Source of the DNA: a bacterium
GTDB taxonomy: Bacteria; UBA9089; JASEIO01
DNA: 58,775 nt
Direction: 5' to 3'
Assembly (NCBI GenBank): GCA_030017475.1
Contig: JASEIO010000004.1
Location: 1 to 58,775 of the forward strand
Shown here: in pieces, positions 33,197 through 41,494 of the stretch
How positions within the stretch are numbered: position 1 is the first letter of the stretch
How the letters are laid out: each line of letters opens with the position of its first letter
Position numbers and translations under genes: made by a program
The notes under the pieces: generated by a model
Databases searched by the model: none
What the model saw: only the letters and a program-made list of their open reading frames with translations
Told to the model about the DNA's origin: nothing

Positions 33197-34717
33197 ATGG
33201 GTTCAAAAAAGGTTGTGGATATTGACACGTTAGCTAAAATAACTGCCAAATTTCGAGAAAAAGGGAAGAAAATCGTTCACTGTCATGGTTGCTTTGATCT
33301 GATGCATATTGGGCATATCAAGTATTTTCAATCGGCAAAGAGAATGGGAGATATTCTGATTGTAACAGTGACTCCGGATCGCTATGTAGTACGGGGACCT
33401 GGACGGCCAGTTTTCAACGAAGTACTAAGATCGGAATCGGTTGCTGCCCTTGACTGCGTTGATTATGTCTCTATCAATCGTTGGACTACGGCTGTTGAAA
33501 CTATCCATCTCTTAAAACCACATCTTTATGTCAAAGGAGCTGACTTTGAGAGGGTAGAGAATGACCTGACAGGATATTTGGCTAAGGAGCAGGAAGCGAT
33601 CCGTGAAGTTGGCGGTGAATTGGTGTTCTCGAATGAAGAGGTCTTTTCCTCATCTAAACTTCTAAAGGACTACTTTGGTGTTCTTCCAAAGGAGCTTGAT
33701 AAATTTTTAGTCCGTTTCACAAAGAGATTTAATATTGATAAGGTAGTAGATGTACTTAACCAAATGCAAAAGGTTAAGACTCTTGTTATAGGAGAGGCAA
33801 TTATCGATGAATATAACTTTTGCCATGTACTTCAGCGGGTATCCAAGGCCCCTATAGTTGCGACAAGATTGTTTGCTTCGGAATCCTATGCTGGTGGAGC
33901 CTTGGCTGTTGCTAATCACCTGGCAGGTTTTGTTGACGAGGTAGGGATGGTAGCACTTCTTGGCAGGGAGGATTCCCGAGAGGAATTTATAAGAGGGCAT
34001 CTCAAGCCAAATGTTACACTATTTCCTTGTTTCCGTGAGGATGGACCAACAGTAATAAAGCGTCGATTCCTTGAAGAAGGTAGTATGCAGAAGATGTTTG
34101 AGGTGTGTCATTTTAATGATTATCCAATAAATGGTGGAACCGAAGAGAAGGTTATCAATTTGCTCAAGGAGTTTCTACCGAGGTACGATATGGTAATCTG
34201 TGCAGATTTTGGTCATGGTTTTTTCACCAAAAGGATCATTGATTTACTTGGGAGAGAGGCTCCATATTTAGTTGTAATGGCCCAGTCAAACAGCGCAAAC
34301 TTTGGATTCAATCTCGTGACCAAATACCCTCGTGCAGATTATGTGGTAATTGATCACCAGGAGATAAAATTGGCATGTCATGACCAACATGGCGAGCTCG
34401 AGCCAATGATAAAACAGATATCTCGTAGCCTCAACTGTCATCGGATAAATGTGACCCTCGGTCGTGAAGGGACACTTTATTGTAATAATGGGACCTTCTA
34501 TCGAATTCCTGTTGCATCCTGGAAGGTCGTTGACACAATCGGTGCAGGGGACGCTGTTTTGGCTATAACTTCACCATTGACCTACTTGAATTTGGATCCA
34601 GAATTGATTGCCTTTATTGGTAACTGCGCTGGGGCATTAGCAGTTCAATATCTTGGAAATAAGGAGAGCGTTGATCCAGCAAGCCTGACAAAATTGATTG
34701 AGGTCTTGATGAAATGA
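33197..34717 (+). CDS. hldE: Heptose nucleotidyltransferase-kinase (HldE type, reversed domains)
   Basis: 506 residues. An N-terminal cytidylyltransferase-like domain (KIVHCHGCFDLMHIGHIKYF, with the HxGH nucleotide site; VKGADFE) is followed by a PfkB-family kinase domain (GGALAVANHL; catalytic DTIGAGDAVLA near residue 450). E. coli HldE has the opposite order, kinase first. It would phosphorylate heptose-7-phosphate at C1 and later add ADP or GDP. Partner genes gmhA (downstream) and gmhB (9 kb upstream) complete the pathway. GAAAGGAGAAAG lies a few bases before the ATG. Confidence 0.88.
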   Translation: MGSKKVVDIDTLAKITAKFREKGKKIVHCHGCFDLMHIGHIKYFQSAKRMGDILIVTVTPDRYVVRGPGRPVFNEVLRSESVAALDCVDYVSINRWTTAVETIHLLKPHLYVKGADFERVENDLTGYLAKEQEAIREVGGELVFSNEEVFSSSKLLKDYFGVLPKELDKFLVRFTKRFNIDKVVDVLNQMQKVKTLVIGEAIIDEYNFCHVLQRVSKAPIVATRLFASESYAGGALAVANHLAGFVDEVGMVALLGREDSREEFIRGHLKPNVTLFPCFREDGPTVIKRRFLEEGSMQKMFEVCHFNDYPINGGTEEKVINLLKEFLPRYDMVICADFGHGFFTKRIIDLLGREAPYLVVMAQSNSANFGFNLVTKYPRADYVVIDHQEIKLACHDQHGELEPMIKQISRSLNCHRINVTLGREGTLYCNNGTFYRIPVASWKVVDTIGAGDAVLAITSPLTYLNLDPELIAFIGNCAGALAVQYLGNKESVDPASLTKLIEVLMK

Positions 34718-34745
34718 GTAAGGAGTGAAGAGTGGAGGTTTTAGT

Positions 34746-35309
34746 ATGAGAGAATGGTTAAGTAATTACATTGCGGAGCATACAAGGGTGATTCAGTCTT
34801 TGGATCAGGATGCAGTTGTTAGTTTAATCGAGATGGTTAAGGATGTTCGTAGTGAAGATCATCAGATTTTCGTAATAGGAAATGGGGGAAGTGCTGCCTG
34901 TAGTGGACATCTTGCGGTTGACCTTGGAAAAGGAGCTTCTTTTGGCAAAGAGAAGCGTTTTCGTGTCTTCTCCCCTGTTGATAATGTATCTTGGTTGACT
35001 GCGATTGCAAATGATTTGAGCTATGAGGATATATTTAGTGAGCAGATCGAAAATTTTGCCTCGCCAGGAGACCTTCTTTTGGCAATAAGCGTAAGTGGTA
35101 GTTCACCAAATTTAGTAAAGGCAGTAGATAGAGCAAAGTCACTCGGACTTAAAACATCTGCGATAGTCGGTGACAAAAATGGAATCCTTATTAATATGGT
35201 AGATCACGTAATTATAGTCCCTTCAAGGCACTATGGACATGTTGAAGATATCCACACCGCTATCTGCCATATGATTGCTTATTACTTTATTGAGGAGGTT
35301 AGGAGTTAG
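34746..35309 (+). CDS. gmhA: Sedoheptulose-7-phosphate isomerase (GmhA)
   Basis: 187 residues, a SIS-domain isomerase giving heptose-7-phosphate. It has the family segments FVIGNGGSAACSGHLAVDLGKG, SVSGSSPNLVKAVDRA and the C-terminal HVEDIHTAICHMIAYYF, whose Glu and His residues correspond to the metal and catalytic positions. ATG 34746 is chosen because GGAGG (34734-34738) lies 7 bases upstream; the frame is open to 34725. It follows hldE by a short spacer with the low-complexity run GAGTAAGGAGTGAAGAGTGG. Confidence 0.92.
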   Translation: MREWLSNYIAEHTRVIQSLDQDAVVSLIEMVKDVRSEDHQIFVIGNGGSAACSGHLAVDLGKGASFGKEKRFRVFSPVDNVSWLTAIANDLSYEDIFSEQIENFASPGDLLLAISVSGSSPNLVKAVDRAKSLGLKTSAIVGDKNGILINMVDHVIIVPSRHYGHVEDIHTAICHMIAYYFIEEVRS

Positions 35310-35346
35310 AAGTAAGCAGTAAAGAAACAGCTTACTGTTTACTAAA

Positions 35347-36312
35347 ATGTATAAGATATTCGATAGATCAGCTTTATATATTCGTCCACTATCAGAGCGA
35401 CGGTCTGAACTGTCGATTAATTCCTTTCTTCATGAGGGTGAGGTGGCGTTACGGTATGAAAATCCCGATTTGGATACATTGGCTGATAGGATAGTATCTT
35501 CCAGTAGAGATGATAGTCAGGTGATCATTATGATGGGGGCTCATGTGATTCGTTCGGGTGTCTCAAAGCACATTATTGATCTTATGGAGAAGGGATTTAT
35601 CACCCATATTGCCATGAATGGTGCTTGTCCTATTCATGAATTCGAGCTTTCCCGAATTGGGAAGACCACCGAGGATGTTGCCCATTACATAAAGAGAGGG
35701 GAATTTGGGTTATGGAAAGAGACATCAGAGTTAAATGACATAATCATATCTTCCTACAAAGGAGGACTTGGTCTTGGAGAGGGTGTTGGTAGATTCATTG
35801 AAGAAAGTAACTACCCTTATAAGGGATTTAGTATTCTTGCCGCTGGATATCGATTGAGGATTCCTGTTACAGTCCATGTTGGTATAGGGTATGACATAAT
35901 CCATGAACATCCGAATTGTGATGGAGCAGCTATAGGGGAGACTTCGTACAGGGACTTTCTGATATTTGCCCGATCGGTTCAGGGTCTTGAAGGTGGTGTG
36001 TTACTATGTCTTGGTACACAGGTTATGGGACCAGAGGTATTCCTCAAGGCATTAGCAATGGCACGGAATGTGGCACATCAAAGGGGTGAAGTGATATCTC
36101 ATTTCACAACGGCTGTATTTGACCTATTCAAGATTCCAGGTGATTATTACACAGAGCCCTCTAAATCTGACCCTATGTACTACTATAGACCATGGAAGAC
36201 GTTGTTGGTTCGAACTGTTTCAGATGGTGGTGAAAGTTTCTATTTCTGTGGTGAACATAGGGCAACCATCCCAAACCTACACCACTTGATCATAGAAAAA
36301 AGGAATGAGTAG
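35347..36312 (+). CDS. Conserved protein of heptose clusters, deoxyhypusine-synthase-like fold suspected
   Basis: 321 residues with strongly conserved-looking segments: IIMMGAHVIRSGVSKHIIDLM, ITHIAMNGACPIHEFELSRIG, GLGLGEGVGRFI, RIPVTVHVGIGYDIIHEHPNCDGAAIGE and SHFTTAVFDLF. I recall similar proteins beside gmhA/hldE genes; they are usually left as hypothetical. The Gly-rich segments and the NGA-x-IHDFE-like motif suggest an NAD-binding fold distantly like deoxyhypusine synthase, but no catalytic lysine can be assigned. The upstream spacer contains an imperfect hairpin (AGTAAGCAGTAAA with CTTACTGTTTACT). Function in the heptose pathway is inferred from position only. Confidence 0.75.
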   Translation: MYKIFDRSALYIRPLSERRSELSINSFLHEGEVALRYENPDLDTLADRIVSSSRDDSQVIIMMGAHVIRSGVSKHIIDLMEKGFITHIAMNGACPIHEFELSRIGKTTEDVAHYIKRGEFGLWKETSELNDIIISSYKGGLGLGEGVGRFIEESNYPYKGFSILAAGYRLRIPVTVHVGIGYDIIHEHPNCDGAAIGETSYRDFLIFARSVQGLEGGVLLCLGTQVMGPEVFLKALAMARNVAHQRGEVISHFTTAVFDLFKIPGDYYTEPSKSDPMYYYRPWKTLLVRTVSDGGESFYFCGEHRATIPNLHHLIIEKRNE

Positions 36313-36362
36313 TGACGTGCTAATAAAAGGTATACTGGTATAGTTATTTCATAGAGGAGAGG

Positions 36363-37367
36363 ATGAAGAAGATTAGAATTGGTGATCGATTAATTGGAGA
36401 AGGGGAGCCTACGTTTATTATTGCTGAAGCTGGGGTTAATCATAATGGGGATGTTGAATTAGCCAGGAGATTGATCGATGTGGCAAAAGAGGCCGAGGTA
36501 GATGCAGTAAAATTCCAGAGCTTTCAGGTAGATAAATTGAGTATCAAATCAGAACCTCAGTATGAAATGTTACAGAGATTAGAGTTAAAGAAAGACGATT
36601 TTATCCTCTTGTCAGGATATGCAAAGGATAAAGGAGTGAAATTTCTGTCCAGCCCGTTTGATGAAGAGGGTGTAGATTTACTGGTAGATTTAGAGGTACC
36701 TGCAATAAAGGTTGCATCAGGGGAGATAACAAATTTACCCTTCCTTAGGTATATAGCCAAAAAAGGATTGTCCATAATCCTTTCAACTGGTATGTCTACA
36801 CTTGGGGAGATAGAAGAGGCAGTAGATACAATAAAATCTGAAGGAAATGAAGATATAATTTTATTACACTGCACATCAAATTATCCAGCAAAACCCGAGG
36901 ATGTAAATCTAAAAGCTATGGATACGTTAAGACAGGCCTTTAATTTACAAATAGGATATTCTGACCATACATTAGGGATTGAAATAGCTTTAGCTTCAGT
37001 GTCAAGAGGAGCCAAGGTCTTAGAGAAACACTTCACATTGGATAAAAATTTACCAGGTCCTGATCATAAGACATCCCTTGAACCATTTGAATTAAAGCAA
37101 ATGGTAGAAGGCATTAGGGCAATAGAAAAGGCTATGGGTTCTGGTTTAAAAAGACCTGTATCCTCAGAGCTAAAGGTAAGAAAAACTGCAAGACGTAGCA
37201 TTGTGGCTAAGACAGATATCCAGAATGGGATGACGATTACTCAGGATATGTTAGCAATAAAAAGACCTGGTTTTGGATTATCCCCAAAGTATATCGATCT
37301 TGTTATTGGTAGAAAGGCAAAAAGATATATAAGGAGTGATGAGGTAATTACCTGGAATGATATATAG
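36363..37367 (+). CDS. neuB: Nonulosonic acid synthase (NeuB/LegI)
   Basis: 334 residues. It condenses the free epimerised sugar with phosphoenolpyruvate to give the nine-carbon acid. The TIM barrel has FIIAEAGVNHNGD, VDAVKFQSFQ, IKVASGEITN, LLHCTSNYPAKPEDVNL, GYSDHTLG and EKHFTLDKNLPGPDH; the C-terminal SAF (antifreeze-like) domain (about 280-334) has RRSIVAKTDIQNGMTIT. It is separated from the other nonulosonic acid genes by the heptose cassette, and it directly precedes maf5. GGAGAGG lies just before the ATG. Confidence 0.93.
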   Translation: MKKIRIGDRLIGEGEPTFIIAEAGVNHNGDVELARRLIDVAKEAEVDAVKFQSFQVDKLSIKSEPQYEMLQRLELKKDDFILLSGYAKDKGVKFLSSPFDEEGVDLLVDLEVPAIKVASGEITNLPFLRYIAKKGLSIILSTGMSTLGEIEEAVDTIKSEGNEDIILLHCTSNYPAKPEDVNLKAMDTLRQAFNLQIGYSDHTLGIEIALASVSRGAKVLEKHFTLDKNLPGPDHKTSLEPFELKQMVEGIRAIEKAMGSGLKRPVSSELKVRKTARRSIVAKTDIQNGMTITQDMLAIKRPGFGLSPKYIDLVIGRKAKRYIRSDEVITWNDI

Positions 37368-37381
37368 GGATAGAGGATGCA

Positions 37382-39157
37382 ATGGATTATTATCGATCTA
37401 ATCTACGATTGTTAAAAAAGAGGGATCCTGCTTTAGTAAAAAGAATAGAAGAGGTTTCGCCTATTCCATCTATCATTCAACCAGAGATAAATATAGATAG
37501 TAGTATTTGTGACTATGAAATTATTGCAGTCTTGGGATTTGGATTGGGACGTCATATCAAGGAATTGATAGATAAGACTGAAGATACAACCTTTATTTTA
37601 GTGGTGGATCCTGATTTAAAAGCCTTTAAATACGCTTTGTCTTCAGTAGATTTAACCTCTATCCTAATCCAGGATAGGGTGGTTTTAAGCATAGGTGAGG
37701 AGCCACATTTTGCTACTATTATAAAACTTGAGAGATACTATCAGAATTTGAAAGGGGATTGGAAGATAAAGATAATTACCCATCAATGGTTTTTAAGACG
37801 TGCTCCAGCATACTATAAAGATGTAGAAAAAAGTCTAAAAGTTGCTGCCAACCTTGCCCTTGGGTGTTTGGTAACCTCATTCAAGATCTCTAAATATGCC
37901 CAAGGTAATCTGTTAAAAAATCTTCCATTTATGGTTAAATGTCCAGGATTGGATAGAGCGTTTGGGAGATTTAGAGATATCCCAGCCCTTATTATTGCGC
38001 CAGGTCCTTCTTTAAATAAAAACATAGGAGAGCTTAAAAATGCAAAAGGACGTGCCTTGATTATATCCGTAGATACTGCTTTACGACCACTTTTAAGATA
38101 TGGAATAAGACCAGACTTAGTGGTCGCTGCTGATTGGAGTAAAAAGAATTATGATTATTTTTTTAAGGGAATAGATACACCTGATGTAACATTGGTTGCT
38201 GATTTGTCGGTATTTCCAAAGGTACTAACTACATTTTCTGGACCTATATTTGTATGTAGTTGTGGGAATAGGACTGTTAATTGGTTAGGGAGGTTTGTCG
38301 ATTTCCGCTCATTTACTGCTCGAGGTGGAGGGTCTGTAACCCATGTTGCCTTTTCAGTAACTGAATTATTAGAAAATAATCCAGTTATATTCGTTGGGCT
38401 TGATTTGTCATTCCCAGATAAAAAAACCTATGGAGCGAAAGGGATTTGTTTAAAAAAGAGGCTTGAGGAGAGAAAAAGAATGAAGAATCAAGAGATACTT
38501 TGGGTGGATGGTGTTTGCGGAGAGAAGGTGATGACAACTCGATTATTCTATAACTTCTTGGAATGGTTTGAGGTGGCTATAAAACTTTCGCCAAATAAGA
38601 GATATATTGATGCCACAGAGGGAGGGGCAAGGATAAATGGGACAGAGATTTTGACCTTAAAGCAGGCCATTAGCACCTATTGCCAGAAACCAATCGAGAT
38701 AGATAATATCTTAAGAGATGTAAGGGAATCATATAAGGTTCCAGAATTAAATGGATTAACCAATGAGTTGGAAGATGGAATAGAGGGATGGAACAGGATT
38801 AAGGAATTTGGAAGAAAAGGGGTTAGGGTTTCAAAAGAGTTGATATCTTCCTTAAAGAGGGATATGGTGAAGAACCAATTATTTCAAGAGCTAAATGGAC
38901 TTCAGAAACAGATAATTAATGAAGAAAGATATTTTATGCTCAATCTGGATGAGGTGGAAGATACATTTATGAAAATGGAGATGGGGTTAAAGGGAATAGA
39001 ACAGGATGAAGCTAATACCCAATTGAAGGTTGCTGAAATCCATAAAAATTTCTTTAAAGGGATCCTTAAGATCAGTAATAGGATGATTCCGAGGTTAAAA
39101 AAGACAAGAAAGGAATTATCGAAGATACAAGGAGGGTTCACTAATGAAACAGTTTAG
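37382..39157 (+). CDS. Maf-type flagellin glycosyltransferase 5 (DUF115)
   Basis: 591 residues, 14 bases after neuB. The Maf opening MDYYRSNLRLLKKRDPAL, VLGFGLGRHIKELI, and the DUF115 start LIIAPGPSLNKN near residue 200 are present; the usual SAGPSLDKN is changed to APGPSLNKN. ISVDTALRPLLRYGIRPDLV, RGGGSVTHVAFSV, FVGLDLSFPD and DATEGGARINGTEI follow. It resembles maf4 more than maf2/maf3 by eye. It overlaps the next gene, a CgeB-like transferase, by 14 bases, which links the two in expression. Confidence 0.92.
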   Translation: MDYYRSNLRLLKKRDPALVKRIEEVSPIPSIIQPEINIDSSICDYEIIAVLGFGLGRHIKELIDKTEDTTFILVVDPDLKAFKYALSSVDLTSILIQDRVVLSIGEEPHFATIIKLERYYQNLKGDWKIKIITHQWFLRRAPAYYKDVEKSLKVAANLALGCLVTSFKISKYAQGNLLKNLPFMVKCPGLDRAFGRFRDIPALIIAPGPSLNKNIGELKNAKGRALIISVDTALRPLLRYGIRPDLVVAADWSKKNYDYFFKGIDTPDVTLVADLSVFPKVLTTFSGPIFVCSCGNRTVNWLGRFVDFRSFTARGGGSVTHVAFSVTELLENNPVIFVGLDLSFPDKKTYGAKGICLKKRLEERKRMKNQEILWVDGVCGEKVMTTRLFYNFLEWFEVAIKLSPNKRYIDATEGGARINGTEILTLKQAISTYCQKPIEIDNILRDVRESYKVPELNGLTNELEDGIEGWNRIKEFGRKGVRVSKELISSLKRDMVKNQLFQELNGLQKQIINEERYFMLNLDEVEDTFMKMEMGLKGIEQDEANTQLKVAEIHKNFFKGILKISNRMIPRLKKTRKELSKIQGGFTNETV

Positions 39158-40304
39158 AATATTTATCTATACCGCTAGTAATAAGAGTATGCTTAAATAC
39201 CTTATGGAGGATGTGGTATCGGCATTACAGGAATTGAATCAGATTGTATATGTCCTCGATATACACAATATCGATTCACCAAAGACGTTAGTCTCCATGG
39301 GGGAGGATAAGATTTCGGAATTCAAACCAGATTTCGTGTTCAATATGAATGGTTGTGGTCTTCCATCGCCTCTTTTGGATAAGCTAAAGATTCCATTTTG
39401 TACATGGTTTACGGCTGATCCAACCTTTCTTTTAAAACCTAAGGATGTCTCATCTTACCATCACATTTTTGTATTTGATCGCTCCCTTATACCAGAATTA
39501 AAAAGAAGAGGGTTTGAGCAGGTCTATTACCTCCCCTTAGCTACCAATCCAAAGATATTCAAACCATTATATCTATCAGAAGGAGATCTATATAGATATG
39601 GATGCGATCTAAGTTTTGCAGGTACCTGTAGTCGATCCATTGGCTTTAGGCAAAGAAGGCAGGAGATCTATCAATTTCTTGGGGAAGATTTGGTAAACTC
39701 CTTATTAGAACTTAAGATTGATTTTCCAACAAGACCAATAATAGATATATTTAAACAATTAATTAAAGATAATAAGGATTTTCTTAAGGATAAGGATAAA
39801 GGGCTTCTATTTATATATCTCAAATTTATAGAATTTGAGGCCATGAATCTATTTAGAAAGTTAGTGATTATGTCAACCTCTAATTTTGAGATACATCTAT
39901 ATGGAGATGATGGATGGAAGGATATTAAACATCCAAAGGCCTTTTTTCATGATAGAATAGATAACAGGACCGAATTGCCAAGGTTATACAATGCTACCAA
40001 GATAAACCTAAGTCTTCCTGTATCTACCAAAGAGGCAGTGACTATGAGTACCTTTGATATACCAGCATGTGGTGCCTTTATGTTATCAAGTTTTAGAGCT
40101 GATTTAACAAGATTGTTTAAAGAAGGAGAGGAAGTGGTTTGTTTTAGAAATAGGAATGAATTGAAAGATAAGATAGATTATTATCTCAGACACGAAAGGG
40201 AGAGGAAGGAGATAGCTAACCGAGCAAGAGAGAGGATATTAAATGAGCACACCTTTGTCCATCGAATGAAAAGGATACTTGATGTAATGGAAGATTTTAT
40301 TTAA
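39144..40304 (+). CDS. CgeB-like glycosyltransferase A
   Basis: 386 residues of the CgeB/Glyco_trans_1_2 type. The N-terminal domain reads FRIFIYTASNKSMLKYLMEDV, with ALQELNQIVYVLD and FCTWFTADPTF. The C-terminal domain carries TKINLSLPVSTKEAVTMSTFDIPACGAFMLSS, where the acidic/polar residues of the donor site are expected, and ends NEHTFVHRMKRIL. These enzymes are frequent in flagellin glycosylation islands and probably extend the first sugar. A close paralogue lies at 43854, and a relic of a third copy follows immediately downstream. Confidence 0.85.
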   Translation: MKQFRIFIYTASNKSMLKYLMEDVVSALQELNQIVYVLDIHNIDSPKTLVSMGEDKISEFKPDFVFNMNGCGLPSPLLDKLKIPFCTWFTADPTFLLKPKDVSSYHHIFVFDRSLIPELKRRGFEQVYYLPLATNPKIFKPLYLSEGDLYRYGCDLSFAGTCSRSIGFRQRRQEIYQFLGEDLVNSLLELKIDFPTRPIIDIFKQLIKDNKDFLKDKDKGLLFIYLKFIEFEAMNLFRKLVIMSTSNFEIHLYGDDGWKDIKHPKAFFHDRIDNRTELPRLYNATKINLSLPVSTKEAVTMSTFDIPACGAFMLSSFRADLTRLFKEGEEVVCFRNRNELKDKIDYYLRHERERKEIANRARERILNEHTFVHRMKRILDVMEDFI

Positions 40305-40307
40305 CTA

Positions 40308-40392
40308 TGGAAAAACTTACACCATTGTCTTATCTGATTTCAGGGAGGATCTAATTAGGTTTTTTAAACCTTGGATTATCGCCAAAACCATC
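40308..40392 (+). pseudogene. Relic of a CgeB-like glycosyltransferase
   Basis: One frame decodes LSDFREDLIRFFK, which matches LSNFREDLVRLFREG and LSSFRADLTRLFKEG of the two CgeB-like genes on either side. Only about 85 bases remain between the stop of copy A and the GT4 gene. It indicates that a further tandem copy was lost by deletion. Confidence 0.6.
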
Positions 40393-40407
40393 TAAGAGGT
40401 GGATTTG

Positions 40408-41454
40408 ATGAAGAACATAAGGGTATTACAGCTAACAAGTACGTTAAGGATAGGAGGTGCCCAACTGGCACTATTGTCACTTGTCAAAGAGACAAAATGC
40501 ACAAATGTAATTGTATATAGTGAATGTGATGATATGTGTGAGGATTTAAAAAGGCTTGGAGTTAAGGTAATAAAGCTTCAATTTGAAGAAGATGATTTTC
40601 CAGACAAATTATGTGAGATAATAAAGAGCGAAAGAATAGATATTGTGCATTGGCATGGTGGTGGGGGTCAATATAATAGATTCTGTTATAGATTTGTCCC
40701 CAAGATAAAAGACCTCGGAGTAAAATTTGTCGAGACACCTCACTGTGCTAGACCAAATGATTTTCCAGATGATATGATAGATGCTATTGTCTGCAGCTCA
40801 AATTATACCTATAGTATACAACAAAAGAAGAGTAAGTCAGTAGTAATTCCATTTGGCTTTGATTATAGTGAATATGACAGGGTTTACAAAGATCACCTTA
40901 AGTTCAAAAATAGCAAATTACAGATTGGGAGGCTTGGAAGGGTTGAACCAATAAAAATTCCTCATGATACAATTAAGGTAGCAAACATTGTGTATGAGTG
41001 TGGGGTATTTCAGGATGTAGAATTTATTGTTGCAGGATTTGTCTCTGGCGGTCTTAATTATGCATTTGAGTTAGCACGTCTCTCGAGACCCAATACAAAA
41101 CTTCTCTTTAAGACATATACAGGGGAGGAAAAGCTCAAACTTATAAATTCATTCGATATCTTCCTCTATCCTACATCATGTGAATCCTTTGGTCTATCAT
41201 TTGTAGAGGCCATGTTTATGGGAAAGCCAATTATAACTTATGACCATTGGGCAAATAAGGATACTGTAGGTCCTGGAAATATAATAGTGCCATTTCAGGA
41301 TATAAGGGCGCTATTTGCAGCAACTATTGACCTTATCACAAATAAGGAAAAGAGAGAAAGGATAGGATTAGAGAATCTACAGATTTCCAGAGAAAGATTC
41401 AGTGGAAAAATCTTTGGGCAAAGGATGCTTAATCTTTATGAATCCTTAAGGTAA
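40408..41454 (+). CDS. GT4-like glycosyltransferase
   Basis: 348 residues. The GT-B fold has an N-terminal glycine-rich loop LTSTLRIGGAQLALLSL, a central VVIPFGFDYSEY, and a C-terminal SCESFGLSFVEAMFMGKPIIT with the two Glu of the donor site. It probably adds a hexose-type sugar to the flagellar glycan. ATG 40408 fits the AGAGGTGG ribosome binding site; the GTG at 40399 would overlap that site. Confidence 0.85.
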   Translation: MKNIRVLQLTSTLRIGGAQLALLSLVKETKCTNVIVYSECDDMCEDLKRLGVKVIKLQFEEDDFPDKLCEIIKSERIDIVHWHGGGGQYNRFCYRFVPKIKDLGVKFVETPHCARPNDFPDDMIDAIVCSSNYTYSIQQKKSKSVVIPFGFDYSEYDRVYKDHLKFKNSKLQIGRLGRVEPIKIPHDTIKVANIVYECGVFQDVEFIVAGFVSGGLNYAFELARLSRPNTKLLFKTYTGEEKLKLINSFDIFLYPTSCESFGLSFVEAMFMGKPIITYDHWANKDTVGPGNIIVPFQDIRALFAATIDLITNKEKRERIGLENLQISRERFSGKIFGQRMLNLYESLR

Positions 41455-41494
41455 AAATTGGTCTCTTTAAAGATCGTGTGATGGAGAAGATATT

